Positions 29,191 to 37,988 of a stretch of DNA of 64,000 bases are shown here, one piece after another. The notes beneath the pieces are model-generated. The model saw only the letters and a list, made by a program, of their open reading frames with translations, had not been told where the DNA came from and did no database searches. The DNA lies in the NCBI RefSeq assembly GCF_002021925.1, contig NZ_CP012546.1, forward strand, positions 1 through 64,000. The letters run 5' to 3'. The stretch is from Campylobacter pinnipediorum subsp. pinnipediorum. GTDB taxonomy: Bacteria; Campylobacterota; Campylobacteria; Campylobacterales; Campylobacteraceae. The position numbers and the translations under genes are program-made. Position 1 is the first letter of the stretch. Every line of letters begins with the position of its first letter.

Positions 29191-29621
29191 AAAAGACAAG
29201 ACACCACATATACTTAACAGAAGCCGATAATAGAATTTTAAGACAACTATCAGATAAAAGAAATCAAAGCAGATCTGCAGTTGTTAGAAAACTAATTCAA
29301 ACCCAAAAATACAGAGATAATTTACAAGAGATAGAAGCGAATAATAGAATAATTGGCAGTTATTTAAAAGAATTTAGCCATATAGGAACGAATATAAATC
29401 AAATAGCATACCATCTAAATGCAAATATAACAAATCATGAAGAAGCAAAAACAGACCTTGAAAAGAACATCGTGAAGCTAATGCAGAAGATAAAAGAGTT
29501 AAATGAAAAGGTTGATACACTAAAAATTAAGATAAATGTACCGCACACAAAAACCCCAAGCAGTATAGAAGAGCAAGATGACGTACAAGAATACGAAATA
29601 AAAAGGGAAGAAAATGGATAA
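29187..29621 (+). CDS. mobC: MobC-like relaxosome accessory protein
   Basis: MobC proteins help the relaxase open DNA at oriT. The 144-residue product has an N-terminal ribbon-helix-helix-like part (RHHIYLTEADNRILRQLSDK then RSAVVRKLI) and the MobC motif SHIGTNINQIAYHLN, followed by a coiled coil. Its position between virB11 and virD4, away from the relaxase, is unusual but fits a transfer operon in which the relaxosome and coupling genes are co-expressed. It overlaps both neighbours. Confidence 0.82.
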   Translation: MKKTRHHIYLTEADNRILRQLSDKRNQSRSAVVRKLIQTQKYRDNLQEIEANNRIIGSYLKEFSHIGTNINQIAYHLNANITNHEEAKTDLEKNIVKLMQKIKELNEKVDTLKIKINVPHTKTPSSIEEQDDVQEYEIKREENG

Positions 29622-31512
29622 TACACAGAAATTCAGCACCACAAAATGGATAGTCGTATTTATAACATCGTTATTGATTGGAGTGGTGGTATACTTAGGA
29701 ATGGTCAAGCTTATTTTTAACCCAGATTTGGTAAATGTTCCAATAGTTGCTCTCAAAATTTTAAATAACATTGGAGAACCAACATTAAAATTTAAAGCAT
29801 ATGTAGCACTTTTAATGCTTTTTGCTCCATTTTTAATGTGTGTAGTGTGGTGGATGTTACCATACCTACAAGATAATGAAGACTACGGTTCAGCTAGGTT
29901 TGCGATGCCAAAAGATTTTAAAAAGATGAAAATTAACTACGATACTGGTTTGGTGCTTGGTTGTCTTGATGTTAACAGCGACAATCCAAAATTTATAAGA
30001 GCAACACAACCGCTCTCAACATTAGTCGTTGCACCTCCTGGAAGTGGTAAAACTGCAGGTATGATAATTCCGAATTTGCTAAGTGTGCCTAACTCTTGCG
30101 TAGTTTTAGATATAAAAGGAGAGTTATACGAAAAAACGGCTGGATATCGCCAAAAATATTTTAACAATGAAATCCAACTTTTCTCCCCTTTTAGTTGGGA
30201 TAATACGCTATTTTTTAATCCGTTTGATAATTTAATAATTAAAGATATGGAATATATACATATTAAAAAATTAGCAGAGCAAATAGCATCTACTATTTTT
30301 GTAGGAGAGAAAGGACAGGAAAACGATCACTGGATTGTATCAGCAAAAACCATGTTTGTATTTTTTGCGGAATATTTTATGCAAAAAAATAAACATACAA
30401 CATTAGCACAATTAGCACAAGCACCAAAAGCCGATTATTTTGATGTATTAGAAGATAAATTTTTAGATGAAGCATTAGAAGAAATAGATGAAGATAATCC
30501 TGAAAAAGAAAGGGAAAGAGATTATGATGTTGATACTTTTAGAATATGGCTAAAACAAACTAGTTTTGATGAGACAATAGATGAAAATACTAGAAATCAA
30601 GCTAGAGCTTACAGTAAAGCTGCCGAAAATGAGTTTGCTAGTATAAAATCAACTTACGACACATTTATGAAAGTTTTTACCAATCCGCAAGTAGCAAATG
30701 CAACAAGTAAAATGAGCTTTACATTTGAAGATTTAAGAGAAAAAAGAATATCAATGTATGTTGTAATTCAAACTGAAGACATGGAAATTTTAGCTCCTTT
30801 GGTACGAATTTTTATAGAAACATTATTTAAAAAATTAATGAGTGGGCATGAGTGCAGTGATATAGATAAATTTATATATTGCTATTTGGATGAATTCGTC
30901 AGATTTGGCAAAATGCCATTTTTGCTTGAAGCACCAGCACTATGCAGAAGCTATGGATTACTCCCAGTGTTTGTTACACAAAGCTATGAACAAGTAAAGA
31001 AATACTATGGTGAAGATGATATGAATATAGTTAAAAACAATAGCGGATATCAAGTTATTTTTAATATGAATAGTGACAAGGATGCTGAAGACACAAGTAG
31101 ATTAATAGGTGATTATACGAACATAAAGATTAGCCGAAGTCAAGGAAACTTAGAATTATTTAAAAGCAACATCTCAAAGAGCAAAGAAGCCAAAAGGCTA
31201 GTAACCTCACAGGACTTAAAAAATCAAGATAGTAGCGATATTTTAATTTTGGTAAAGGGTTTCTTTAAGCTACCAATTAAAGCCAAAGTGCCATATTGGT
31301 TTAAGATGAAGCAATGGAGCAATGCGGACAAAATAAAAATAATATCAATAGAAAACCCACAAGATGAGCTAGAAATCAATAAAGAAAAAAGAGCCACAAC
31401 AGACAACAAAAGCGAAGAAACAATAGAGCAAACAAAAAATGAATTTAATGAGAAAAAAATGCAAAGAGATGAGCTATTAAGAGCTTTAAAAATTAGAATA
31501 AATAGGGAGTAA
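29614..31512 (+). CDS. virD4: VirD4/TraG coupling protein
   Basis: The coupling protein links the relaxosome to the secretion channel and pumps DNA. The 632-residue protein has two N-terminal membrane helices (IVVFITSLLIGVVVYLGMV and ALLMLFAPFLMCVVWWML), a Walker A APPGSGKT with VVLDIKGELYE following, and a Walker B-like YCYLDEFVRFG. The C-terminal ~60 residues are highly charged. It overlaps the MobC-like gene by 8 bp and ends just before a strong hairpin, so it probably closes the first part of the transfer operon. Confidence 0.95.
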   Translation: MDNTQKFSTTKWIVVFITSLLIGVVVYLGMVKLIFNPDLVNVPIVALKILNNIGEPTLKFKAYVALLMLFAPFLMCVVWWMLPYLQDNEDYGSARFAMPKDFKKMKINYDTGLVLGCLDVNSDNPKFIRATQPLSTLVVAPPGSGKTAGMIIPNLLSVPNSCVVLDIKGELYEKTAGYRQKYFNNEIQLFSPFSWDNTLFFNPFDNLIIKDMEYIHIKKLAEQIASTIFVGEKGQENDHWIVSAKTMFVFFAEYFMQKNKHTTLAQLAQAPKADYFDVLEDKFLDEALEEIDEDNPEKERERDYDVDTFRIWLKQTSFDETIDENTRNQARAYSKAAENEFASIKSTYDTFMKVFTNPQVANATSKMSFTFEDLREKRISMYVVIQTEDMEILAPLVRIFIETLFKKLMSGHECSDIDKFIYCYLDEFVRFGKMPFLLEAPALCRSYGLLPVFVTQSYEQVKKYYGEDDMNIVKNNSGYQVIFNMNSDKDAEDTSRLIGDYTNIKISRSQGNLELFKSNISKSKEAKRLVTSQDLKNQDSSDILILVKGFFKLPIKAKVPYWFKMKQWSNADKIKIISIENPQDELEINKEKRATTDNKSEETIEQTKNEFNEKKMQRDELLRALKIRINRE

Positions 31513-31541
31513 AAGTTATGATTTTATATGTTTAAAGGTTT

Positions 31542-31578
31542 TAATCTAAATTTTAATACCAAATTAAAATTCAGATTA
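31542..31578. terminator. Long hairpin after virD4
   Basis: TAATCTAAATTTTAAT (31542-31557) and ATTAAAATTCAGATTA (31563-31578) pair over 16 bp with one mismatch and a 5-nt loop. A shorter stem (AGAG/CTCT) follows. There is no long U run, so it may be a terminator, an RNA-processing site or an attenuator that lowers expression of the genes downstream of virD4. Confidence 0.55.
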
Positions 31579-31618
31579 GAGTCTAAAAAGCTCTAAAATC
31601 CAACCCTAAGGAGTAAAA

Positions 31619-31813
31619 ATGACTTATGAAGAGAGACTGGAGCAAGAAAAAGCATACAAAGAGTATGAAAAACACCTTGCTGATCAGTTTGAACATAGCG
31701 AAGATGGCGAATTTAAAATCAGTAACGAAGAGAGCAAGGAGTGGGAATATCTAAATAAGACCAACCAAAGCTTAGATATTGCAGACGAAGACGAGCCAAA
31801 CACAAACTCATAG
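31619..31813 (+). CDS. Small acidic unknown protein
   Basis: The 64-residue product (MTYEERLEQEKAYKEYEKHL...) is hydrophilic and strongly acidic toward its C-terminus. TAAGGAG lies 6 bp before the ATG, supporting translation. It is flanked by hairpins on both sides; a perfect 8-bp stem (31807-31814 with 31821-31828) overlaps its stop codon. Acidic composition and small size would suit a DNA-mimic or anti-restriction protein, but this is speculation and no family is recognised. Confidence 0.55.
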   Translation: MTYEERLEQEKAYKEYEKHLADQFEHSEDGEFKISNEESKEWEYLNKTNQSLDIADEDEPNTNS

Positions 31814-31828
31814 CCCAAAAGCTATGAG
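31807..31828. terminator. Hairpin overlapping the stop of the small acidic gene
   Basis: CTCATAGC (31807-31814), loop CCAAAA and GCTATGAG (31821-31828) form a perfect 8-bp stem. No U run follows, so termination is uncertain. It may instead stabilise the 3' end of the small gene's message. Confidence 0.4.
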
Positions 31829-31854
31829 TAAACAACAGAGATAAAGGATTAAAA

Positions 31855-32724
31855 ATGGCAAAAGAGCAAGAGCGAAAAACTTGGGAACAGATGAGTAATG
31901 CAGAGAAAAAAGAAAGTTTTGATAAATATGCAAAATTTAAACTTTTTGAAGCACACAAGACAGCAAAAGCTGATTGGCAAAAAGATATGAGCAAGGAAGA
32001 AGTAGACAATACAATTCCATATAATGCATCAACTGGCAGAACATACTCAAGAGAGACTAGTATGCTGCTAAGAGCAGAAATGGCGATAAAAGGTTATAAC
32101 AAAGCTCAGTTTGTAACTATGGAGCAAGGAAATGCTATGGGAGGAGTACTAAAACTAAAACACGATGAGCAAACAGGCGAAATTTTAAAAACTAAGAATG
32201 GTAAAGATGCAAGAGTCGACGGTGTAAAAATGCTTTATATTGCAAACTATGAGATGAGACCTAAGATTGACAAGGATGGCAAAGAAGTCACGGCTGTGGT
32301 TAAAGACAAGGATGGCAATATTAAGATAGACGAGAATACCAAAAAACCGCTCACTTACATAGTTAAAGAAAAAATCCCAATTGAACCAAAACTAGAAACA
32401 AAAACTCTTTATCATGTAAGTCAATTTGAAGGACTAGATGAGAGCAAGGTAAAAGATAGAGATTTAACCGCTGTTCACAATTACAGAGAAACAGCCAAAA
32501 GCCAAGCATACGAAGTAAAGGTCGATTATGGCAAAACTCTAGGCATTGGCGGAAATTTGGAAAAGCAACTAAATAATCTAACATTAGCTCAAATCAAAGG
32601 CGTAGATTATTTTAACCCAGCTAAAAGGCTTGATATGAGCAAAGAAGAAGATAAAACCAAAGGCAAAAAATCAATTAAGAAAAAAACTAAAGAGAAAGAT
32701 AATAGTTTGGATCAAGGTAGATAA
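31855..32724 (+). CDS. ArdC-like ssDNA-binding domain protein
   Basis: The 289-residue product resembles the N-terminal domain of ArdC-type antirestriction proteins. Visible matches are WEQM near the start, then NASTGRTYSRETSMLL, a segment FVTMEQGNAMGGVLK like the conserved WLTFKQA-GG-V-KG region, and YHVSQFEGL like the VFNxxQxxGL strand. The C-terminal zincin peptidase of full ArdC is absent; instead there is a Lys-rich tail. ArdC proteins bind single-stranded DNA and protect incoming plasmids. AAAGGA precedes the ATG. Function is inferred from these short matches and the conjugative context. Confidence 0.62.
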   Translation: MAKEQERKTWEQMSNAEKKESFDKYAKFKLFEAHKTAKADWQKDMSKEEVDNTIPYNASTGRTYSRETSMLLRAEMAIKGYNKAQFVTMEQGNAMGGVLKLKHDEQTGEILKTKNGKDARVDGVKMLYIANYEMRPKIDKDGKEVTAVVKDKDGNIKIDENTKKPLTYIVKEKIPIEPKLETKTLYHVSQFEGLDESKVKDRDLTAVHNYRETAKSQAYEVKVDYGKTLGIGGNLEKQLNNLTLAQIKGVDYFNPAKRLDMSKEEDKTKGKKSIKKKTKEKDNSLDQGR

Positions 32725-32750
32725 GCAGTCAAAATGAAACTTAGGGTTAA

Positions 32751-32766
32751 TGGGGCGAAAGCCCCA
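32751..32766. terminator. GC-rich hairpin with GAAA tetraloop
   Basis: TGGGGC, loop GAAA, GCCCCA forms a very stable stem in an otherwise AT-rich region, between the ArdC-like gene and the next small gene. It may terminate or attenuate transcription, although only AAATTT follows rather than a long U run. Confidence 0.5.
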
Positions 32767-32783
32767 AATTTAAAAGGGAAAAA

Positions 32784-33059
32784 ATGTTAATTGAATTTTT
32801 AAATTTTTTAGGTCTTAATGATAAGACTACCCACAAAAAACAGCCTACACATATGAACGATGCTAGTGTAAAAGAAAAGGCTGAAGAATATATAGTGCAG
32901 ATGCAAAGTCCATATTTTAAAGAAGAAATTACAACTAAAACAATAATAAAAGACGGCAAAAAAATAGAGATTAAAAAAATAAAAACTGCAGAGCCATTAA
33001 ATAACGGCAAGACTTTGGTGTCGATAAAAACGTATAAAAAAGATATAACAAGGATGTAA
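32784..33059 (+). CDS. Small unknown protein upstream of the VirB6-like gene
   Basis: The 91-residue product is not recognised. It is basic with alternating charged strands (EEITTKTIIKDGKKIEIKKI) and no signal or membrane segment. AAAGGGA lies before the ATG and the next gene begins 1 bp after its stop, so it is probably co-translated with the VirB6-like protein. A conserved small partner of that protein is possible but unproven. Confidence 0.6.
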   Translation: MLIEFLNFLGLNDKTTHKKQPTHMNDASVKEKAEEYIVQMQSPYFKEEITTKTIIKDGKKIEIKKIKTAEPLNNGKTLVSIKTYKKDITRM

Positions 33060-33060
33060 A

Positions 33061-34272
33061 ATGGCAGAACAACAAGTCGCAAAAGAGCTACTTACCGATA
33101 GTAATTGGATAAATAAAACACAAAACATAATGCAAGAAAACGTAATGAGCCTATTTGAAAAATTTTATCAAGGAGCTCACGACATAGTTTATTCATCAGG
33201 AGTAACAACAATCATAATTCTAATAGTCGTTTATTGGCTACTAGATAAGCTTAAAAACGGTTATCCAACAAGAGATGAATCATTTGGGGCAATGAAATAT
33301 ATAATATCACTTTGTTTTATTTATGCAATGTTAAGTTCATTTGATGCTTACACGGGATTTTTAAATTTTTTAACAATTCCAGAAAGTGTAATAACGGCAG
33401 TTGTTAGCTCAATTTTTCAAAATCAAGACTTTGGAACTATCGTAACAGAATCAGCAAATAAAGTAGATAATCTAAGAGCATCGATGTGGGATTATGGAAC
33501 AACACAATACTTAAAATCAGAATCTTGGAATTTTGGGTTTTTTGAAGTTAATGGTCCAGCTGACTATTTAATGGCTGGGGTAGTAACCGCATTTTTAATG
33601 ATCCCATTTTGGATATTTTATACAGGATTTTTTATACTTTTGATAGGAATCGTAATAGTTATATTTTTTAGTAAATTTACAGCATTTTTGATTTTAAGTA
33701 CACTACCGCTAATTATTCCATTTTTAATATTTTCAAGGTTTAGACCATATTTGTGGAGCTGGTATAAATTGTACTTATCATATGCAATTATCGCCCCTTT
33801 GGCATTTATAGCTTTAAATTTAGCTATGAATCCGATACTGCAACTTGAAAAATTTCAAAATAACATAGCGGAAATATTTTTAAAACAATTTGAGTATTTA
33901 ATAACAGGGGCAATTACTTGTATTACGGCAATTTTTATACTTAAAAGAATTCCAAGCTGGATAAATGCTGTTTTAGGAACTCAAATGGAAAGTGGAAGCG
34001 GTGGAGTAGTAGCAGGAGCCGTAGCTGGTGGAATAGCTGGAAAAACACTACTTGGCGGATTAGCTAGAAAAGCTAGTGGTGGAAGTTTTATAGGCGGAGC
34101 TTTGCAAAGCTTTGGTAGAGCGACTGGCGGAAATGCGGTTGGACATATTGCTAAAACAGGAATCGATGCGAGTATCAACATGGGAAAAGATATAGGAAAA
34201 GGGGCAAAAATACTAGGGACTGGAACATATAACACCTACAAGGCATTTAGGGGTGGATATGCAATACCGTAA
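33061..34272 (+). CDS. virB6: TrbL/VirB6-like polytopic membrane protein
   Basis: VirB6/TrbL proteins form the inner-membrane part of the DNA path. The 403-residue product has about six hydrophobic helices, including VTTIIILIVVYWLL, YIISLCFIYAMLSSF, ILLIGIVIVIFFSKFTAFLI and LITGAITCITAIFIL. A Gly/Ala-rich cytoplasmic tail follows (GVVAGAVAGGIAGKTLLGGL), typical of TrbL. It is separated from the main virB cluster by virD4 and accessory genes, but on the same strand. Assignment is by topology and the tail. Confidence 0.85.
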   Translation: MAEQQVAKELLTDSNWINKTQNIMQENVMSLFEKFYQGAHDIVYSSGVTTIIILIVVYWLLDKLKNGYPTRDESFGAMKYIISLCFIYAMLSSFDAYTGFLNFLTIPESVITAVVSSIFQNQDFGTIVTESANKVDNLRASMWDYGTTQYLKSESWNFGFFEVNGPADYLMAGVVTAFLMIPFWIFYTGFFILLIGIVIVIFFSKFTAFLILSTLPLIIPFLIFSRFRPYLWSWYKLYLSYAIIAPLAFIALNLAMNPILQLEKFQNNIAEIFLKQFEYLITGAITCITAIFILKRIPSWINAVLGTQMESGSGGVVAGAVAGGIAGKTLLGGLARKASGGSFIGGALQSFGRATGGNAVGHIAKTGIDASINMGKDIGKGAKILGTGTYNTYKAFRGGYAIP

Positions 34273-34289
34273 TATAAAAAAGGAAAAAA

Positions 34290-34697
34290 ATGGATAAATT
34301 TTATTATTGTAGTATTATGATAGATTTTAGTGATATTGCTTATTTTAGGGGTTTTATTGATTGTAATATTCAAATTAGAGATAAAAATAAAGCTTATAAA
34401 ATTTTAAAAGTAGCAAAAAAGTATGGCGAAGATTGGCAAGAATGTTGTGAAGATGAGTATTCTATTCTCAAAACTTGTTTAATAAAACAGAAAAATTTTA
34501 TTAATTTTTTAAACATAGATAAAGCATTAGATTGCATTATAAAAAAATACACCAAAAGGACAAAAGAAATAGAAGTTGAGTATGAATTTTTAAAAGAAGA
34601 CATAGGTTTCATAAAAGAAAAACATAGACCACAAAATAGAATTTTACAAATAAAAGATAAATTAACAATGATGATAGATTTTAGACCAAACATATAA
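34290..34697 (+). CDS. Unknown protein between VirB6-like and topoisomerase genes
   Basis: The 135-residue product is unrecognised. It is rich in Ile, Lys and aromatic residues with several cysteines (CSIMID, QECCEDEYSILKTCLIKQ). No signal peptide is evident and the pattern suggests a soluble helical protein. AAAAGGA lies upstream of the ATG and the topoisomerase gene starts 11 bp after its stop, so it belongs to the same operon. Confidence 0.6.
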   Translation: MDKFYYCSIMIDFSDIAYFRGFIDCNIQIRDKNKAYKILKVAKKYGEDWQECCEDEYSILKTCLIKQKNFINFLNIDKALDCIIKKYTKRTKEIEVEYEFLKEDIGFIKEKHRPQNRILQIKDKLTMMIDFRPNI

Positions 34698-34708
34698 AGG
34701 AAAGCTAA

Positions 34709-36661
34709 ATGAACAATACAATAATTATAATTGAAAGTCCAAATAAATGTGAAAAAATAGAAAAAATTACTGGAGCAAAAGTTTATGCTACAAAAGGACA
34801 CTTTAAAGAATTAAGCAAAGAGATCGTGGAGAATTATCAAGATTATACTCCAATATTTGAAATAAAAAAAGAAAAAAAATATCAAATAAATCAAATTTTT
34901 AATGAATGTAAAGGCAAAGATGTAATAATTGCGACAGATCCAGATCGTGAAGGTTATGGTATTGGCTATATGGTCTATGAAGTTATAAAAAACATAGCAA
35001 AAAGCATAAAAAGGGCAGAATTTCACGAGATAACAGAAAGTGGAATCAAAAAAGGACTTGATCGTGCTGTGCCATTTACTAACTCAAATTTAAAAGAATT
35101 TGATAGTTTCAAAGCAAGAGCTGTTGGCGATAAACTAGTGGGCTTTATAATGAGTCCAACATATATAAATAAATTAAATGATAAAAATATAAGTGTCGGT
35201 AGAGTCCAAACTCCAGCACTTGCATTAATTGTTAAGCGAGAGCTTGAAATCAAAGAGTTTAACGAAAACCCTGCTTCAAAGCAAATAAGCTATAAAATCA
35301 AAGCAAAACTACAAACGAGAGATGGCATAGAATTTGATGCAATAAACGACAATATATTTACTTCAAAAGAAGATGCAAATGCAAAAATAGCCGAATTTGC
35401 TAATGCAATGGCAAAAGTGTATCAAGTAGATACAAAACAAAGCGAGATTAAACCACCTGCACCATTTAGAACAAGCCAACTCCAAGAAATGGCTAGTAAA
35501 AGATTAGGATTTAGCTCGGATAAAACTATGAGCCTAGCCCAAAAGTTATTTGAGAAAGGCTTAATTACATACCACAGAACGGATAGCAATACAATATCAG
35601 ATGAGTTTATAAACGAAGTAGAAGCTAAATTTAAAGAACAGGAATGGTATGAAAAAAAGGAATATAAAGCAGGAGCTCAGAGTCAAGCACAAGCTCACGA
35701 AGCAATAAGAATATCACACGTACACGAATATACCAAAATAGACGAAATCGGAGTAAAAGAAAACTTAAGTGACGATGAAAAGGCGTTATACGAACTAATT
35801 TTTTTAAATTCAATTCAAAGTCAAGCCAAAAATGCAATCAATGAAAACACTACATATGATATAAGTATAACAACGTTAAGCTTTAAAACAAAAACCAGCA
35901 AATGCATTTATAATGGATTTAAAGGGGCTTTAAAAGAAGGAACACAAGATGATGAAGATACTGATGAAGAAGGACTAGAAATTACTCTAAATTTAAAGCA
36001 AGGCGACGAAGTGCAAATAACAGGATATGAACTAGCCGAAGTTAAAAAACAAGCACCGAAACATTATAAAGAGAGTAATTTTATCTCCCTTTTAGAAAAA
36101 GAAGGTATTGGAAGACCAAGTACTTATGCTACGTTCTTGCCTACGCTACTTAAAAGAGAGTATGTGATTACAGAGAAAAAAGGGAAGAATCAAATTATCG
36201 TAGCAACAAGCAAGGGGATAAATTTTATCGAAAATATTAAAGCAAACGATGAATGGGTAAGTCAGAGCGAATTTACGAAGCAAATGGAGAGCGTACTAGA
36301 TGAGATAAGCGATGGTAAAGTGGGCTATTTAGACTTTATCAAGCCTTTGCATGAAAAAATGGGATTTGTAAAATTAAACTCAGGCGAAACAAAACCACCA
36401 AGCGAGAAACAACTAGAATGGGCAAAGAGTATAGCTAAAAACATAAATTTAGAACTTCCAAAAGGAATTGAAGGAGACTGGAAAATATGCTCAAATTTTA
36501 TTGAGAAAAACAAAGATAAAGACGTGCGACCACCAAGTGAGAAACAACTAGCTTTTGCAAAGAAACTAGCAACAGACAACAAAGTAGAGTTACCAAATGG
36601 CATAGAAAAAGATGTAAAAATATGCTCAAATTTTATAGATAAGCACATAAAGAAGAAGTAA
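34709..36661 (+). CDS. topB: Type IA DNA topoisomerase of the element
   Basis: Type IA topoisomerases pass single strands through a nick made by a tyrosine; conjugative elements often carry one. The 650-residue protein has an N-terminal TOPRIM domain (IIIESPNKCEKIEKI and IIATDPDREGYGIGY) and catalytic Tyr in GLITYHRTDSN. It also has the VGRVQTPALALIVKREL and GIGRPSTYATFLPTLLKREY motifs. Instead of zinc fingers it ends with two ~44-residue repeats, each beginning PPSEKQL and containing KICSNFI. It is shorter than chromosomal TopA and nearer to TopB/TraE-like plasmid enzymes; TopA versus TopB naming is not certain. Confidence 0.88.
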   Translation: MNNTIIIIESPNKCEKIEKITGAKVYATKGHFKELSKEIVENYQDYTPIFEIKKEKKYQINQIFNECKGKDVIIATDPDREGYGIGYMVYEVIKNIAKSIKRAEFHEITESGIKKGLDRAVPFTNSNLKEFDSFKARAVGDKLVGFIMSPTYINKLNDKNISVGRVQTPALALIVKRELEIKEFNENPASKQISYKIKAKLQTRDGIEFDAINDNIFTSKEDANAKIAEFANAMAKVYQVDTKQSEIKPPAPFRTSQLQEMASKRLGFSSDKTMSLAQKLFEKGLITYHRTDSNTISDEFINEVEAKFKEQEWYEKKEYKAGAQSQAQAHEAIRISHVHEYTKIDEIGVKENLSDDEKALYELIFLNSIQSQAKNAINENTTYDISITTLSFKTKTSKCIYNGFKGALKEGTQDDEDTDEEGLEITLNLKQGDEVQITGYELAEVKKQAPKHYKESNFISLLEKEGIGRPSTYATFLPTLLKREYVITEKKGKNQIIVATSKGINFIENIKANDEWVSQSEFTKQMESVLDEISDGKVGYLDFIKPLHEKMGFVKLNSGETKPPSEKQLEWAKSIAKNINLELPKGIEGDWKICSNFIEKNKDKDVRPPSEKQLAFAKKLATDNKVELPNGIEKDVKICSNFIDKHIKKK

Positions 36662-36670
36662 GATAAGAGT

Positions 36671-37672
36671 ATGAACCAAATAAAACCGACAGAGCCGACC
36701 AGTCAAGGATGGATGGCTAATAAAGAGAAAAAGAAAAATGTTTACTTTATGAAAGCAAAATATGAAGTAGATGATGAGTTTTATACGAGCTATCATGAAA
36801 TCAAAAAAGAGCTAGATGATTACAAATCACATTTTAAAGGCAAGATTGTAGTGTGTCCTTGTAATGATGGAAAGAAAAGCAATTTTTATCACTATTTTAA
36901 ATTAAATTTTAAAGAACTAGAGTTACAAAAGCTTATAACTACGACTTTTAATATCAATGACCAAAATGCAAAGGGAACAAAAATAGAAATTACAACAAAA
37001 GAAAAAAAAGAAACCCAATTGCACGGACGTGGCGATTTTAGAAGCGATGAAATAAGAGAAATAATCGCACAGGGAGATATAATCGTAACAAATCCGCCAT
37101 TTTCACTTTTTAGAGATTTAATAGAGATAGTAGAGAGTGAGAAAAAGAAATTTTTAATAGTCGGTGGTACATACTCAATCACTTATAAAATGATATTTGA
37201 ATTATATGAAAAAGGCAAAATTTGGCTAGGGAATAATCAAGTCTGCATTTTTACACGCCCAGACGGCACAAAAAAGCGTTTTTCAAACATAAGTTGGTTT
37301 ACAAACCTAAAGAGTATCAAACACTTAGAACCAATAAAACTAACAAAAAGATATAAAAGCAACGAGCATAAATACCCTGAATACGATAATTACAAAGCCA
37401 TAGAAGTAACCAGCTATAAAGATATACCAATTGATTACTACGGTATAATCGGTGTTCCGCTAACATTTTTTTTAAGGCATAATCCAACTCAATTTAATAT
37501 ATTGGGCTGTGATTTTCAAATCAAAGAAAAATACCCAGAACTTGTAAAGCAAGATTTTGCACAAAGCAACACAAAATCAGCCGTGCTTAATGGACAAGAG
37601 ATGTTTACAAGAATAATAGTGCAAAGAAAAATCGGCTTATTGCCTAGAACAAAATTACAAAACCAATTTTAA
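36671..37672 (+). CDS. EcoRI-type adenine-specific DNA methyltransferase, orphan
   Basis: EcoRI-type methylases transfer a methyl group from S-adenosylmethionine to adenine in a short palindrome. The 333-residue protein begins like that family (DEFYTSYHEIKKELDDYKSH, then FKGKIVVCPCNDGKKSNFYHYF) and has the catalytic NPPF motif in DIIVTNPPFSLFRDL. A start GGRGDF-like segment (HGRGDFRSDEI) also fits. No endonuclease gene is beside it, so it probably guards the element against restriction in new hosts rather than forming a restriction system. Its target site cannot be told from sequence. It starts 9 bp after the topoisomerase stop. Confidence 0.82.
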   Translation: MNQIKPTEPTSQGWMANKEKKKNVYFMKAKYEVDDEFYTSYHEIKKELDDYKSHFKGKIVVCPCNDGKKSNFYHYFKLNFKELELQKLITTTFNINDQNAKGTKIEITTKEKKETQLHGRGDFRSDEIREIIAQGDIIVTNPPFSLFRDLIEIVESEKKKFLIVGGTYSITYKMIFELYEKGKIWLGNNQVCIFTRPDGTKKRFSNISWFTNLKSIKHLEPIKLTKRYKSNEHKYPEYDNYKAIEVTSYKDIPIDYYGIIGVPLTFFLRHNPTQFNILGCDFQIKEKYPELVKQDFAQSNTKSAVLNGQEMFTRIIVQRKIGLLPRTKLQNQF

Positions 37673-37684
37673 CGAGAATAGAAA

Positions 37685-37933
37685 ATGAAACAAAAAAAGA
37701 AAGTAAAATTATTTGATAGCCCGATAAAACAGTTTATATGGGTTTTTATAGCAATACATTTAATAGGAATCGGATTAAACATAATACTTTATTTTTTAAA
37801 AATACCAAGTGGAATAGAAACAATTATTAATGCAAGTCCAATATTTATAACATTAGCTATTATTTGCTATATAGTTTTTAATGTAATGCTGTATACAATA
37901 TTAAAAATTAGATTTTTAATATCGCAAAAATAA
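37685..37933 (+). CDS. Small two-helix membrane protein
   Basis: The 82-residue product has a basic start (MKQKKKVKLF) and two membrane helices (FIWVFIAIHLIGIGLNIILYFL and IFITLAIICYIVFNVMLYTIL). No family is recognised. It is the last gene of the rightward transfer operon before repeat copy 2. Possible roles include entry exclusion, but nothing specific supports this. Confidence 0.6.
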   Translation: MKQKKKVKLFDSPIKQFIWVFIAIHLIGIGLNIILYFLKIPSGIETIINASPIFITLAIICYIVFNVMLYTILKIRFLISQK

Positions 37934-37988
37934 CCAACTTTTAACTCACAAAAGTAAAACATACACCAGAAATAAAAAGAAATAAGTG

